The notes under the pieces: generated by a model
Seen by the model: only the letters and a program-made list of their open reading frames with translations
Told to the model about the DNA's origin: nothing
Databases searched by the model: none
Shown here: positions 33,394-40,191 of the stretch, piece by piece
How positions within the stretch are numbered: position 1 is the stretch's first letter
Layout of the letters: each line of letters opens with the position of its first letter
Position numbers and translations under genes: made by a program
Assembly (NCBI GenBank): GCA_003225215.1
Contig: QIBC01000022.1
Location: 1 to 40,191, forward strand
Direction of reading: 5' to 3'
Source: Acidobacteriota bacterium
Lineage (GTDB): Bacteria > Acidobacteriota > Terriglobia > Terriglobales > Acidobacteriaceae
Length of the DNA: 40,191 bases

Positions 33394-34695
33394 TCACAGG
33401 GTTTGCCTCATAGTGAGTTCCGCGTCAGCGCAATCGTGGCATCCTGTTGGTTGGAATTCTCGCGTCCCGCGAGAATTATTGAGGACTTCCTCGTAAAAAC
33501 GTTCGGCATTCTCCATAACTTTTCGATACTCCGCACGAGTTCTGACCAGACTGCGGTTCTTAGCATTCGCCCGGCTCCGCAGGTCAGAATCCCCTAGGGC
33601 ACGAACGATGCGGGCGGCAATGGCTTCTGGGTCACGAGGATCGCACATCAGTCCGTTCTCACCATCAACTATCCATTCACGCAGAGAATCGATATTTCCC
33701 ACGACCGGAAGGCAGCCGGCAGCCATCGCTTCCAGCAAAGTATTTGGAGTTCCATCATGGGAACTCAGTGAGACGGATACTCGCGCAGTAGCGAATAGGG
33801 AAGCGAGTTGCTCCCGGCTGACCGTTGGAAGCAAACGCACCGAGGCGGCAATGTTCGTGCGGCGAATCCAGCGCTCAGCCGTAGGATGTCCGAGCATTCC
33901 GGTCGCGAGAAAGACCGCTCCTGGAATTCTTCTTAGAACTAGAGGGATGGCTCTAAAGAAGGATTCATTGTGCACATAGCTTCGAAATCCGCGAGGGTTG
34001 ATAACCAACGGCGCGTCATTGGGAATGCGAAATTGGCGTAACAACTCGGCATCAGGTCCGGCATGAAAAAAGAAACTGTGAATGCCTCCATTACCGGGAA
34101 GAACGCGCCAGGGCTTGGTTGGTCGAAACCCTCGAATAAGAGCAAGGTTCAAGTCACGATTGCAATCACAGTGCAAGCCGTCGGCGCGTTGGAGCGCCGA
34201 TTGGGTAAGGGCGGCCAGCCTGCGACTCCGGTTCGCGAAGAGAGTGAAGTCATTTCCCCAGACCGACAGTAGCAATGGGAAATTCTTCACGGAGGCTGCG
34301 GCTATGAATCCTTCAAACGGCAAACGCATAGCATGGACAACGTCTGGTCTCAGATCGTCGATCACGGCAGAGAGCGCTCTTGTCTTTCGACGAATATCTA
34401 TGGGGGCGATCCATGTTCGGAGTTGTTGAGAGGCGGCCAGCAGCTTCCCGCCGCGAAGCTCAGAGAGAATCCTGTTTCGAAAGCGAGCGTCGGCCTGAGA
34501 ACTGCTGGGGTTAGGTCTCAGGGCGCAGAGGGAACTGAGGGCGATAGGGAATTGGATAATCCGAGCGCCCGGTATTTCGTCGAGCGCGCACGGATAAGAG
34601 CTTATAACCGTGACTTGGTGATTGCGAGTGACCAAGTAAGAAATCCAGTTCTTGGCTATCGGACTGCGTGCGTCGGCGACGTAGCAGATGTGCAT
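33394..34695 (-). CDS. Glycosyltransferase family 4 (GT-B fold)
   Basis: 433 residues. The N-terminal half begins MHICYVADARSPIAKNW with NHQVTVISSYP, as in nucleotide-sugar GT-B enzymes. The C-terminal half has the GT4 donor-binding motif SHDGTPNTLLEAMAAGCLPV (E-x7-E type, with the second Glu after VGNIDSLREWI) and GENGLMCDPRDPEAIAARI. It would transfer a sugar to a lipid-linked or cell-surface glycan; donor and acceptor are unknown. It follows the NeuD-like gene with 75 bases between and belongs to the same unit. Confidence 0.9.
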   Translation of the reverse strand: MHICYVADARSPIAKNWISYLVTRNHQVTVISSYPCALDEIPGARIIQFPIALSSLCALRPNPSSSQADARFRNRILSELRGGKLLAASQQLRTWIAPIDIRRKTRALSAVIDDLRPDVVHAMRLPFEGFIAAASVKNFPLLLSVWGNDFTLFANRSRRLAALTQSALQRADGLHCDCNRDLNLALIRGFRPTKPWRVLPGNGGIHSFFFHAGPDAELLRQFRIPNDAPLVINPRGFRSYVHNESFFRAIPLVLRRIPGAVFLATGMLGHPTAERWIRRTNIAASVRLLPTVSREQLASLFATARVSVSLSSHDGTPNTLLEAMAAGCLPVVGNIDSLREWIVDGENGLMCDPRDPEAIAARIVRALGDSDLRSRANAKNRSLVRTRAEYRKVMENAERFYEEVLNNSRGTREFQPTGCHDCADAELTMRQTL

Positions 34696-34770
34696 GGGTT
34701 CCGGCCAAAGTCCATTTCAGGAAGAGCCAGAGATACTAGCGGGGGAGCGTTGGGATGGCAACGCAAATCT

Positions 34771-35409
34771 TCAGACGCATTCCTTGGCTGTCGGCGTTAC
34801 TTTGGCCGGAATGCCGTAGGCGATCTCGCCCTCGGGAATATCGGAGACCACAACGGCCCCGGCCCCAATTACGCTGCGCGCACCTACTCTCTGCAGCGGA
34901 AGAACAGATGCTCCCATGCCGATATGGGCATAGGAGCCGATCTGCGCTCCTCCACCCGTGGCGGAGTTGGGTGAGAGGTGGGCAAAGCGGCCGATTCGCA
35001 CATCGTGCTCGACGATTGCGCCGGTATTAATGATGGCCCCCTCACCAATCTCGCAATCCGGGTTCAGCACGGCTACAGGCATAATGGCTGCTCCCTCGTC
35101 GATCCTGGCGCTGCGGGCCACAACTGCACTGGGATGTACTACGGTAAGCAGCGCACAGCCGTTCTGCTTTATGCGGTTCGCTGCTCGCTCCCGCGCCACG
35201 TTGTCACCGATTCCCAGCGCCACTTGCGCGCCGGAATGAGAACGCAGCCATTCGGCGGCGGCAAAGACCGGCAAATCAAAAACCTTGGAGCCGGCCAGGG
35301 AAACTTTGTCATCGATAAAACCTTCGATTTTCTGGCCGCATGCCGCCAGGACCTCCGCCACTACCTTGCCGTGTCCGCCGGCCCCATACACGACGATCAA
35401 TCCTGTCAT
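34771..35409 (-). CDS. NeuD/PglD-family sugar O- or N-acyltransferase
   Basis: 212 residues. The N-terminal Rossmann-like part starts MTGLIVVYGAGGHGKVVAEV and the C-terminal part is a left-handed beta-helix of hexapeptide repeats (PVAVLNPDCEIGEGAIINTG, AHIGMGASVLPLQRVGARSV). The likely catalytic base is His135 in IVEHDVRIG. Relatives such as PglD acetylate UDP-amino sugars. The ATG at 35407-35409 is chosen because the domain begins there. It lies between two glycosyltransferases, pointing to synthesis of an acylated surface sugar. Confidence 0.93.
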   Translation of the reverse strand: MTGLIVVYGAGGHGKVVAEVLAACGQKIEGFIDDKVSLAGSKVFDLPVFAAAEWLRSHSGAQVALGIGDNVARERAANRIKQNGCALLTVVHPSAVVARSARIDEGAAIMPVAVLNPDCEIGEGAIINTGAIVEHDVRIGRFAHLSPNSATGGGAQIGSYAHIGMGASVLPLQRVGARSVIGAGAVVVSDIPEGEIAYGIPAKVTPTAKECV

Positions 35410-35455
35410 GCAAAAGTCTCCTGAGAGTCGATGGTTGCGTTCACGATCAAGGAAG

Positions 35456-36649
35456 TCACCTTGAGGCCGTCGTGGACTCCAGTTGGCTTTCCGGCCTGCT
35501 CGCCGATCCCTGAAGCACGTCATCTAGAAAATTCGAGACCACCGTGTCGGGATCGAACTCGCTACGGGCAATTTGCAGGGACTTCTCGCCAAAGGAATTC
35601 AATGCCGCCGGACTGAGGGCCAGCCAGCGGGAAATCGCATTCGCAATGGATTCAGGATCACGGGAATCAAACAGGAAGCCGTTCCTTCCGTGATCCAGGC
35701 ACTCGGGATAATTCCCGACTCTCGAGGAGAGCAGCAACGGTAAACCTGCCCACATCGCCTCAATTACCGAAATGGGATTAGGATCTGAGAGCGATGGGAG
35801 GCAAAACCCATCGGCCTGCGCGTACAACTCCGCCAATTCCGATGCCGTTTTCTGGCCGATTAAACGCACGTCGACGCTCTGTCGGGCAATCGAATGCTCC
35901 AGCGGCTTCCTGAGACGCCCGGAGCCCGCGATACGCACCGCCAGTTTTGATTGATTTTGCCGGCTGAGCTTTCCGATTCCTTCCAGGAAGGGGAGTAGAC
36001 CCTTTTCCTCCACCAAACGTGCCACGATCAACAGTACTTTACGGTTGTCATACTTGCCCCGAGTGGAACCAAAGGTCGTACTGCGCTTATACATCCTTAC
36101 ATTGCCCTCGAACACGGTAGGATCTACAAGGTTAGGCAGGTAGTAAATCTGGGCTCCGGGCGAATGATGTTCGACATACCCCCTTGCCAGCGTGCCCGGA
36201 ACTGCAAACTCCGAGAACCGCGACAACATGCATCGCCGTGCTGCTGCGGTGACGAAGCCCCGATATCGGATCGAGCCAAGGTGAGATTCGGACCAGAAGA
36301 TTTTTCGTTTCGGGTGAGACGAAGCAGTTGCAAGCAGAGTTGTAGGGTGAATCCAGGCGCCGGAGATCAGCAGAATATCGGGACGGGTGTCGCGGAGGAC
36401 TCTCCTGATTTCATGGTTCCAATACAGCGTATTCGAGCCGATTCGGAAGCGCGCTCGGCCAAGAAAGCGGTAAGGAAACTGAAAGTCTGAGTTCGCGAAG
36501 GTCCAATGGCGATCCGATTCGGAACTGCCCATGAACCACGCTTCGAATTCCCATCCGCGCTCGCGTAGTCTCTCGCGCATCCGGCGAAACAGAAAGAGCC
36601 GATAGGGAGTAGGAATGTTGGTTAAGCAAACTAGCCGGGGTGCGGTCAC
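35456..36649 (-). CDS. Glycosyltransferase family 4 (GT-B fold)
   Basis: 397 residues. N-terminal domain: LVCLTNIPTPYRLFLFRRMR. C-terminal donor domain: KVLLIVARLVEEKGLLPFLE, VRLIGQKTASELAELYAQAD, FCLPSLSDPNPISVIEAMWA (GT4 E-x7-E region) and GRNGFLFDSRDPESIANAI. The start is GTG (36647-36649). First gene of the minus-strand three-gene unit, divergent from miaB. Membrane-associated transfer of a sugar is expected; substrate unknown. Confidence 0.9.
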   Translation of the reverse strand: MTAPRLVCLTNIPTPYRLFLFRRMRERLRERGWEFEAWFMGSSESDRHWTFANSDFQFPYRFLGRARFRIGSNTLYWNHEIRRVLRDTRPDILLISGAWIHPTTLLATASSHPKRKIFWSESHLGSIRYRGFVTAAARRCMLSRFSEFAVPGTLARGYVEHHSPGAQIYYLPNLVDPTVFEGNVRMYKRSTTFGSTRGKYDNRKVLLIVARLVEEKGLLPFLEGIGKLSRQNQSKLAVRIAGSGRLRKPLEHSIARQSVDVRLIGQKTASELAELYAQADGFCLPSLSDPNPISVIEAMWAGLPLLLSSRVGNYPECLDHGRNGFLFDSRDPESIANAISRWLALSPAALNSFGEKSLQIARSEFDPDTVVSNFLDDVLQGSASRPESQLESTTASR

Positions 36650-36700
36650 GGAGCATACAACCTATCACGCGGGAAAGCGTCCAGAAACCAAAAACCTGGG

Positions 36701-36773
36701 AAACCACAAGGACACGAAGAGGCACGAAGGATATGCCGGCTTTTCCTTCGTGACCTTCGTGTCCTTGTGGTTT
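36701..36773. repeat. Inverted repeat between glycosyltransferase and miaB
   Basis: AAACCACAAGGACACGAAG (36701-36719) and CTTCGTGTCCTTGTGGTTT (36755-36773) pair perfectly over 19 bp, and the arms continue with related GGCACGAAGG and CCTTCGTGA inside. The sequence belongs to a CACAAGGACACGAAG repeat type that I recall from many soil-bacterial genomes. It lies 39 bases ahead of the miaB start. Confidence 0.8.
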
Positions 36774-36812
36774 CACCCGCGTTTCTGGCGGCGAAACGCT
36801 ATACTAAGCGTG

Positions 36813-38141
36813 ATGTCCACCACGCAGAAAACGTTTTACCTGGAAACCTTCGGCTGCCAGATGAATGTGCATGACTCAGAAAAAGTCATCGGCACGCTGG
36901 TGCAGCAGGGCTACGCTCAGGTGGACACCGTCGAGTCGGCCGATCTCATCCTCTATAACACCTGTTCAATCCGCGACAAAGCCGAGCAGAAAGTTTTCCA
37001 TCGTCTCAATGATTTCAAGAAGCTTCAGGCCCAGGGCAAGAAGTTTGGTGTGCTTGGTTGCGTCGCTCAGCAGGAAGGCGAAAAGATCTTCGAGCGTGCG
37101 CCGCACGTCTCGCTCGTGGCCGGATCAGCGTCGTACCGCAATCTGGCGCAGATGCTGGTACAGATCGAAGCAGGGGAGCAGCGTGTAACCGGACTCGACG
37201 ATCGCCAAACCGACCAGACCTTCGATACCCCTTTCACCGTCCGAACGAATCCATACCGAGGCTACATCACCATCATCGAAGGCTGCGACAAGTTCTGCGC
37301 CTACTGTGTGGTTCCGTATACGCGCGGCAAAGAGCGCAGCCGCACTTCTGAGTCGGTTCTCGAGGAGGCTCGTCGTCTTGCCGATAGCGGATACACCGAG
37401 ATTCAGCTCCTCGGGCAAAACGTGAACTCTTACCGAGATACTACTGGTGAGAAGACATTTGCGGAACTGCTTGTTGCGCTCGCCGAGGTACCAGGAATCC
37501 GTCGCGTGCGCTTCACAACATCGCACCCGCGCGACTTTACGAGAGATATTGTCGAGGCCATCGAAGGCACGCCCACCCTCTGCGATCACGTTCATCTGCC
37601 GGTACAGAGCGGCTCCAGTCGCGTACTAAAAGCTATGCTTCGCGAATATACCCGTGAAGATTATCTTGAGCGCATCTCGTGGATGAAGTCCGCCAAGCGA
37701 CCGATCAGCTTAACTACCGACATCATCGTCGGCTTTCCGGGCGAAACCGAGCAGGAGTTTGAGGAGACGATTACGTTGCTGGAAGAAGTAGGCTACGATG
37801 GGGTCTTCTCGTTCAAGTACTCGCCACGTCCAAACACTCCCGCCATTCGTATGTCAGATAGCATCCCAGACGAGCAGAAATCGAAACGCCTGAGCATTCT
37901 TCAAGAGCGACAAAGAGAGATTCAGCGGGTTAACTACGAGAGGCATATCGGGGAAGTCGTGGAAGTAATGGTTGAAGGGCGAAACGAGGCCCGTGGGCAG
38001 ATGATCGGACGCAGCACGCAAAATAAGACCGTGAATTTCACCACCAGCTCACCCATACTTCCGTCGACCGGAAGCTACGCCCGTGTGCTGGTAACGAAGA
38101 GCTTCCCAAACAGTCTGGTAGGCGAGCTGGTGATGAACTAG
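36813..38141 (+). CDS. miaB: tRNA-2-methylthio-N6-dimethylallyladenosine synthase
   Basis: 442 residues. Radical-SAM methylthiotransferase that adds a methylthio group to i6A37 of tRNAs reading UNN codons. N-terminal UPF0004 domain ligands Cys15 (ETFGCQMN), Cys51 (NTCSIRDKA) and Cys83 (LGCVAQ); radical-SAM Cys158, 162 and 165 (GCDKFCAYCVVPYTRG); C-terminal TRAM domain (VMVEGRNE, MIGRSTQNKTVNF). The NTCSIRDKAEQK form distinguishes MiaB from MtaB and RimO. The ATG at 36813 is chosen; a longer open frame runs back through the inverted repeat. TATACT at 36800-36805 is so close that the message may be nearly leaderless. Confidence 0.96.
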   Translation: MSTTQKTFYLETFGCQMNVHDSEKVIGTLVQQGYAQVDTVESADLILYNTCSIRDKAEQKVFHRLNDFKKLQAQGKKFGVLGCVAQQEGEKIFERAPHVSLVAGSASYRNLAQMLVQIEAGEQRVTGLDDRQTDQTFDTPFTVRTNPYRGYITIIEGCDKFCAYCVVPYTRGKERSRTSESVLEEARRLADSGYTEIQLLGQNVNSYRDTTGEKTFAELLVALAEVPGIRRVRFTTSHPRDFTRDIVEAIEGTPTLCDHVHLPVQSGSSRVLKAMLREYTREDYLERISWMKSAKRPISLTTDIIVGFPGETEQEFEETITLLEEVGYDGVFSFKYSPRPNTPAIRMSDSIPDEQKSKRLSILQERQREIQRVNYERHIGEVVEVMVEGRNEARGQMIGRSTQNKTVNFTTSSPILPSTGSYARVLVTKSFPNSLVGELVMN

Positions 38142-38211
38142 CAGAGCGCCGGTATTGAATTAACGGAGCGCCGGGCGCCCTCGCGCGGCGGAGGCACGAC
38201 GGAGGTCACGA

Positions 38212-38697
38212 ATGGAAGTCGAGATGAAGATTCGCGGGTTGATGATGGACCCCGTCACCAACATGCCGATCGTCGTGCTTAAAGATCCTTCGAGCGATGC
38301 CGTCCTGCCGATCTGGGTAGGGATTTACGAAGCCAATGCCATCGCTCTTGAGATCGAGAAGGTCGCCACGCCGCGCCCAATGACTCACGATCTGATTAAG
38401 AACGTCCTCACCGGCCTCGAGTCCAAGGTCGCCAAAGTGGTTGTAACCGAGCTTCGCGACGATACCTTCTTCGCCGTGATCTGGATCGAGCGCGAAGGGC
38501 GGTTCATCAGCATCGATTCACGACCGTCGGATGCGCTGGCCATCGCGATGCGACTCGACTGCCCAATCTTCGTCGAGGACGAGGTGCTGAAATCCTCCAA
38601 GCTGGCCGCTACGGTGTCCGATCGAGTCTCCAACGAAGAGCTGCGAAAGTTGCTCGAGAATATGAACGACGAGGACTTCGGCCGCTACAAGATGTGA
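38212..38697 (+). CDS. Bifunctional nuclease family protein (BFN, DUF151)
   Basis: 161 residues, full family length. The conserved blocks are MKIRGLMMDPVTNMPIVVLK, LPIWVGIYEANAIALEIEKV, RPMTHDLIKNVL, FFAVIWIEREGRFISIDSRP and SDALAIAMRLDCPIFVEDEV. Plant members were reported to have RNase and DNase activity; the bacterial role is unclear. It follows miaB with a 70-base gap that contains a GC-rich palindrome fragment. Start ATG with GGAGG upstream. Confidence 0.93.
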   Translation: MEVEMKIRGLMMDPVTNMPIVVLKDPSSDAVLPIWVGIYEANAIALEIEKVATPRPMTHDLIKNVLTGLESKVAKVVVTELRDDTFFAVIWIEREGRFISIDSRPSDALAIAMRLDCPIFVEDEVLKSSKLAATVSDRVSNEELRKLLENMNDEDFGRYKM

Positions 38698-38699
38698 AA

Positions 38700-38792
38700 G
38701 AGCTTCTGGCTGCTTGCTGCTGGCTTCTGGCACGGCAAGAGAGATGTTGTTCTTGCCTTTGGCTAGCAGCCAGAGGCTAGGAGCCAGAAGCT
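38700..38792. repeat. Imperfect inverted repeat after the BFN gene
   Basis: AGCTTCTGGCTGCTTGCTGC (38701-38720) pairs imperfectly with the region 38762-38792 that ends GGAGCCAGAAGCT; the outer 11 bases match fully. The GCTGCTGGC/GCCAGCAGC style unit repeats within each arm. It may act as transcript terminator or be a mobile palindromic repeat. Confidence 0.6.
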
Positions 38793-38955
38793 AAGTGGGA
38801 GCGGATTGACGGCTCTTACATTCAATGTCCGATAACAGATATTCTGTTAACTACACGCCAGATACGAGTGATTTCCGCAACCGGTTCGGTTCTTCCCTCC
38901 CTCATCAGGAACTTCCACAGTTTCTCTGCCGTACTTCCGCCTAGGAGATCTAGCC

Positions 38956-39165
38956 TTGCTGATATTCGTCCTGTGGTGCATCTTGCTGGTGCTTTGCTGG
39001 CCGGTCGCTCTGCTGGCACTTTTGCTTTATCCGCTGGTTTGGCTGTTGTTGCTGCCATTTCGAATCGTTGGAATCGCGGTTGACGGCGTCCTGAAACTTC
39101 TTTGGGCAATCGTGACTCTGCCGATTCGCTTGGCGAGTTCTCCCCGCGTGAAGCGTGCAGCGTAG
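38956..39165 (+). CDS. Small hydrophobic membrane protein
   Basis: 69 residues, mostly hydrophobic: LIFVLWCILLVLCWPVALLA, LLLYPLVWLLLLPFRIVGI and VDGVLKLLWAIVTLPIRL, ending in a basic tail SSPRVKRAA. Two or three membrane helices. Start is TTG with AGGAG at 38943-38947, 8 bases ahead; without this start the first helix is lost. No known function. Confidence 0.7.
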   Translation: MLIFVLWCILLVLCWPVALLALLLYPLVWLLLLPFRIVGIAVDGVLKLLWAIVTLPIRLASSPRVKRAA

Positions 39166-39431
39166 CCAGCTGCATATCCGACCAGATATCAAGGCCCGAG
39201 GGGCCGCAACAAACAGAGCCGAGCCGCGTGAGCCCTAGGTTGGCGAGTTACCGTCTCATTTCGAATTTGGAAGTCCCGGAGAGACGTACCTACCTCAATC
39301 GCCCGTGCAGATCGCAGAATGAATATCGTCCCTCTTGGGCTCGGGGCCGTCGTCGTTCTCAACATTGTCCCAGGGTTTACGCCGCTAGACTCTGCCTTCT
39401 TGTGGAAGGGGTCGAAATCACTCCGGTCGGA

Positions 39432-40191
39432 TTAGGCCGCCCTGAGAACTACTTTCGGTTGAAATAAAGTTCCCGCGATGCGGCTCGCAATGGCGATCAG
39501 CTTTTCCTGGCCCAGGAATACCTTCACTTGGCGGGCTGCCGAGAAGTCCGGAAGGTTCACGGCGCGGCCGTTCGCTATAAGGCCAGCTGTCTCGTCGTTC
39601 ACCGTCACCGATGGAATCTGTGGCAGTATTTGCCTAGGGTGCAACGAGACTTGGGAGACCGAGTCCACAAGCTCCCTGTCGCCAGACAAGCCATTTTTCC
39701 TGATCTCTGCTAACTCGTCGAGGGTTATTGCTTGAGCCAGCGTGAACTCCCCCGAACGGGTCCGGCGCAGCTCTGCTAAATGCGCTCCGACTCCCACTTT
39801 CTGCCCGAGCTCATGCGCGAGCGACCGTACATAGGTTCCGGCACTTACTTCCGCTGTGAACGGTACAAGATCAGCCTCCAGACCGTGAATTTCAAACCGA
39901 TGAACATGCACACGCACTTTCTTCAGCTCCACTTCACGATCTTTGCGTGCGAGTTTGTAGGCCGGAACTCCAGCGATCTTCTTGGCGGAAAACTTGGGTG
40001 GCTGTTGCTCAATGTCGCCGGTGAGTTCCTCAGCCCCTTCTCGTAATTCTTCAAGTGAAACTTTAATTAACTGTGATGGCCCGAGAGGCCCTCCTTCGGC
40101 ATCCCAGGTATCGGTAGCGAAGCCCAGACGGATTACTCCTTCGTAGGTCTTGTCTGCCGCCGTATAGAACTGTGCCAGACGGGTGAAGCGT
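39432..40191 (-). CDS. truB: tRNA pseudouridine(55) synthase, partial (3' end in window)
   Basis: C-terminal about 252 residues; the start and the catalytic Asp motif lie beyond the window edge. Visible: YEGVIRLGFATDTWDAEG, QQPPKFSAKKIAGVPAYKLA, VHRFEIHGL, the family motif VSAGTYVRSLAHELGQKVG and AHLAELRRTRSGEFTLAQAI, then a C-terminal PUA-like domain (GLIANGRAVNLPDF, VKVFLGQEKLIAIA). It makes pseudouridine 55 in the T loop of tRNAs. The reading frame is open to the window edge; an internal ATG at 39932 is not the start. Confidence 0.95.
   Translation of the reverse strand, partial: RFTRLAQFYTAADKTYEGVIRLGFATDTWDAEGGPLGPSQLIKVSLEELREGAEELTGDIEQQPPKFSAKKIAGVPAYKLARKDREVELKKVRVHVHRFEIHGLEADLVPFTAEVSAGTYVRSLAHELGQKVGVGAHLAELRRTRSGEFTLAQAITLDELAEIRKNGLSGDRELVDSVSQVSLHPRQILPQIPSVTVNDETAGLIANGRAVNLPDFSAARQVKVFLGQEKLIAIASRIAGTLFQPKVVLRAA

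Noticed and set aside
36800-36813. Firm leaderless promoter for miaB
   Set aside because: TATACT is well placed for a leaderless message but no -35 element was found, so it is only mentioned in the gene entry.
39319-39435. A 38-codon plus-strand ORF beginning MNIVPLGLGAVVVLNIVPGF with a hydrophobic stretch
   Set aside because: There is no ribosome-binding site, it runs into the truB stop region and has no membrane-protein-like end; kept out of the annotation as probable chance.

Overview
The window reads as a chromosomal segment of an Acidobacteriota bacterium (Terriglobia/Koribacter-like). The reasons are moderate GC, an FtsX/MacB-type permease of the acidobacterial duplicated orphan permease type, a tyrosine recombinase of a form common in that phylum, many short palindromic intergenic repeats, and the general style of the conserved hypothetical genes. 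This placement comes from recognised protein families only; no database search was possible.

Layout. (1) 1-5.2 kb is a decaying accessory region around a tRNA-Asp(GTC) gene. It holds a broken integrase beside the tRNA 3' end, a wrecked thioredoxin/DipZ-like gene, a frameshifted ohr (organic hydroperoxide reductase), a truncated lipoprotein gene, a small membrane protein and an intact alpha/beta-hydrolase of the cofactor-free haloperoxidase type. At 5155-5189 lies a second copy of the 5' half of the tRNA-Asp gene, ending at the anticodon loop. (2) 5.4-7.2 kb: a DUF2127 membrane protein and a secreted proline-rich protein. (3) 7.3-20.5 kb, minus strand: a respiratory complex I operon in the order nuoA-C-D-E-F-G-H-J-K-L-M-N, with a good sigma70-type promoter ahead of nuoA. 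nuoB and nuoI are absent, and nuoE has lost the central part that should hold its [2Fe-2S] cluster. (4) 20.6-23.2 kb: a conserved hypothetical gene, a secreted TPR protein and tRNA-Arg(ACG). (5) 23.6-27.7 kb: a small ferredoxin-fold protein, an EVE-domain protein followed 9 bases later by a copper-type P1B ATPase with YHS and metal-binding domains, a patch of degenerate short repeats, and a TlpA-like lipoprotein. (6) 27.7-30.5 kb: a pterin gene set of two PTPS/QueD paralogues, GTP cyclohydrolase I and a short-chain dehydrogenase, which together resemble a tetrahydrobiopterin route. (7) 30.6-36.6 kb, minus strand: the FtsX-type permease, then glycosyltransferase, NeuD-like acyltransferase and glycosyltransferase genes. 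(8) 36.8-40.2 kb: miaB, a bifunctional-nuclease-family gene, a small membrane protein with a TTG start, and the 3' part of truB running off the window edge.

How it fits together. The nuo genes mostly overlap by 1-4 bases and are clearly one transcription unit, but the window alone cannot make a working complex I: N2 (NuoB), N6a/N6b (NuoI) and N1a (NuoE) carriers are missing or broken. Either a second locus supplies them or the operon is decaying. The most interesting items are the nuoE internal deletion with its intact coupled tail, the missing nuoB/nuoI, the tRNA-Asp half-copy, the pterin cluster, and the large near-perfect inverted repeat between folE and the dehydrogenase gene. I did not find a clear, entirely new multi-gene system.
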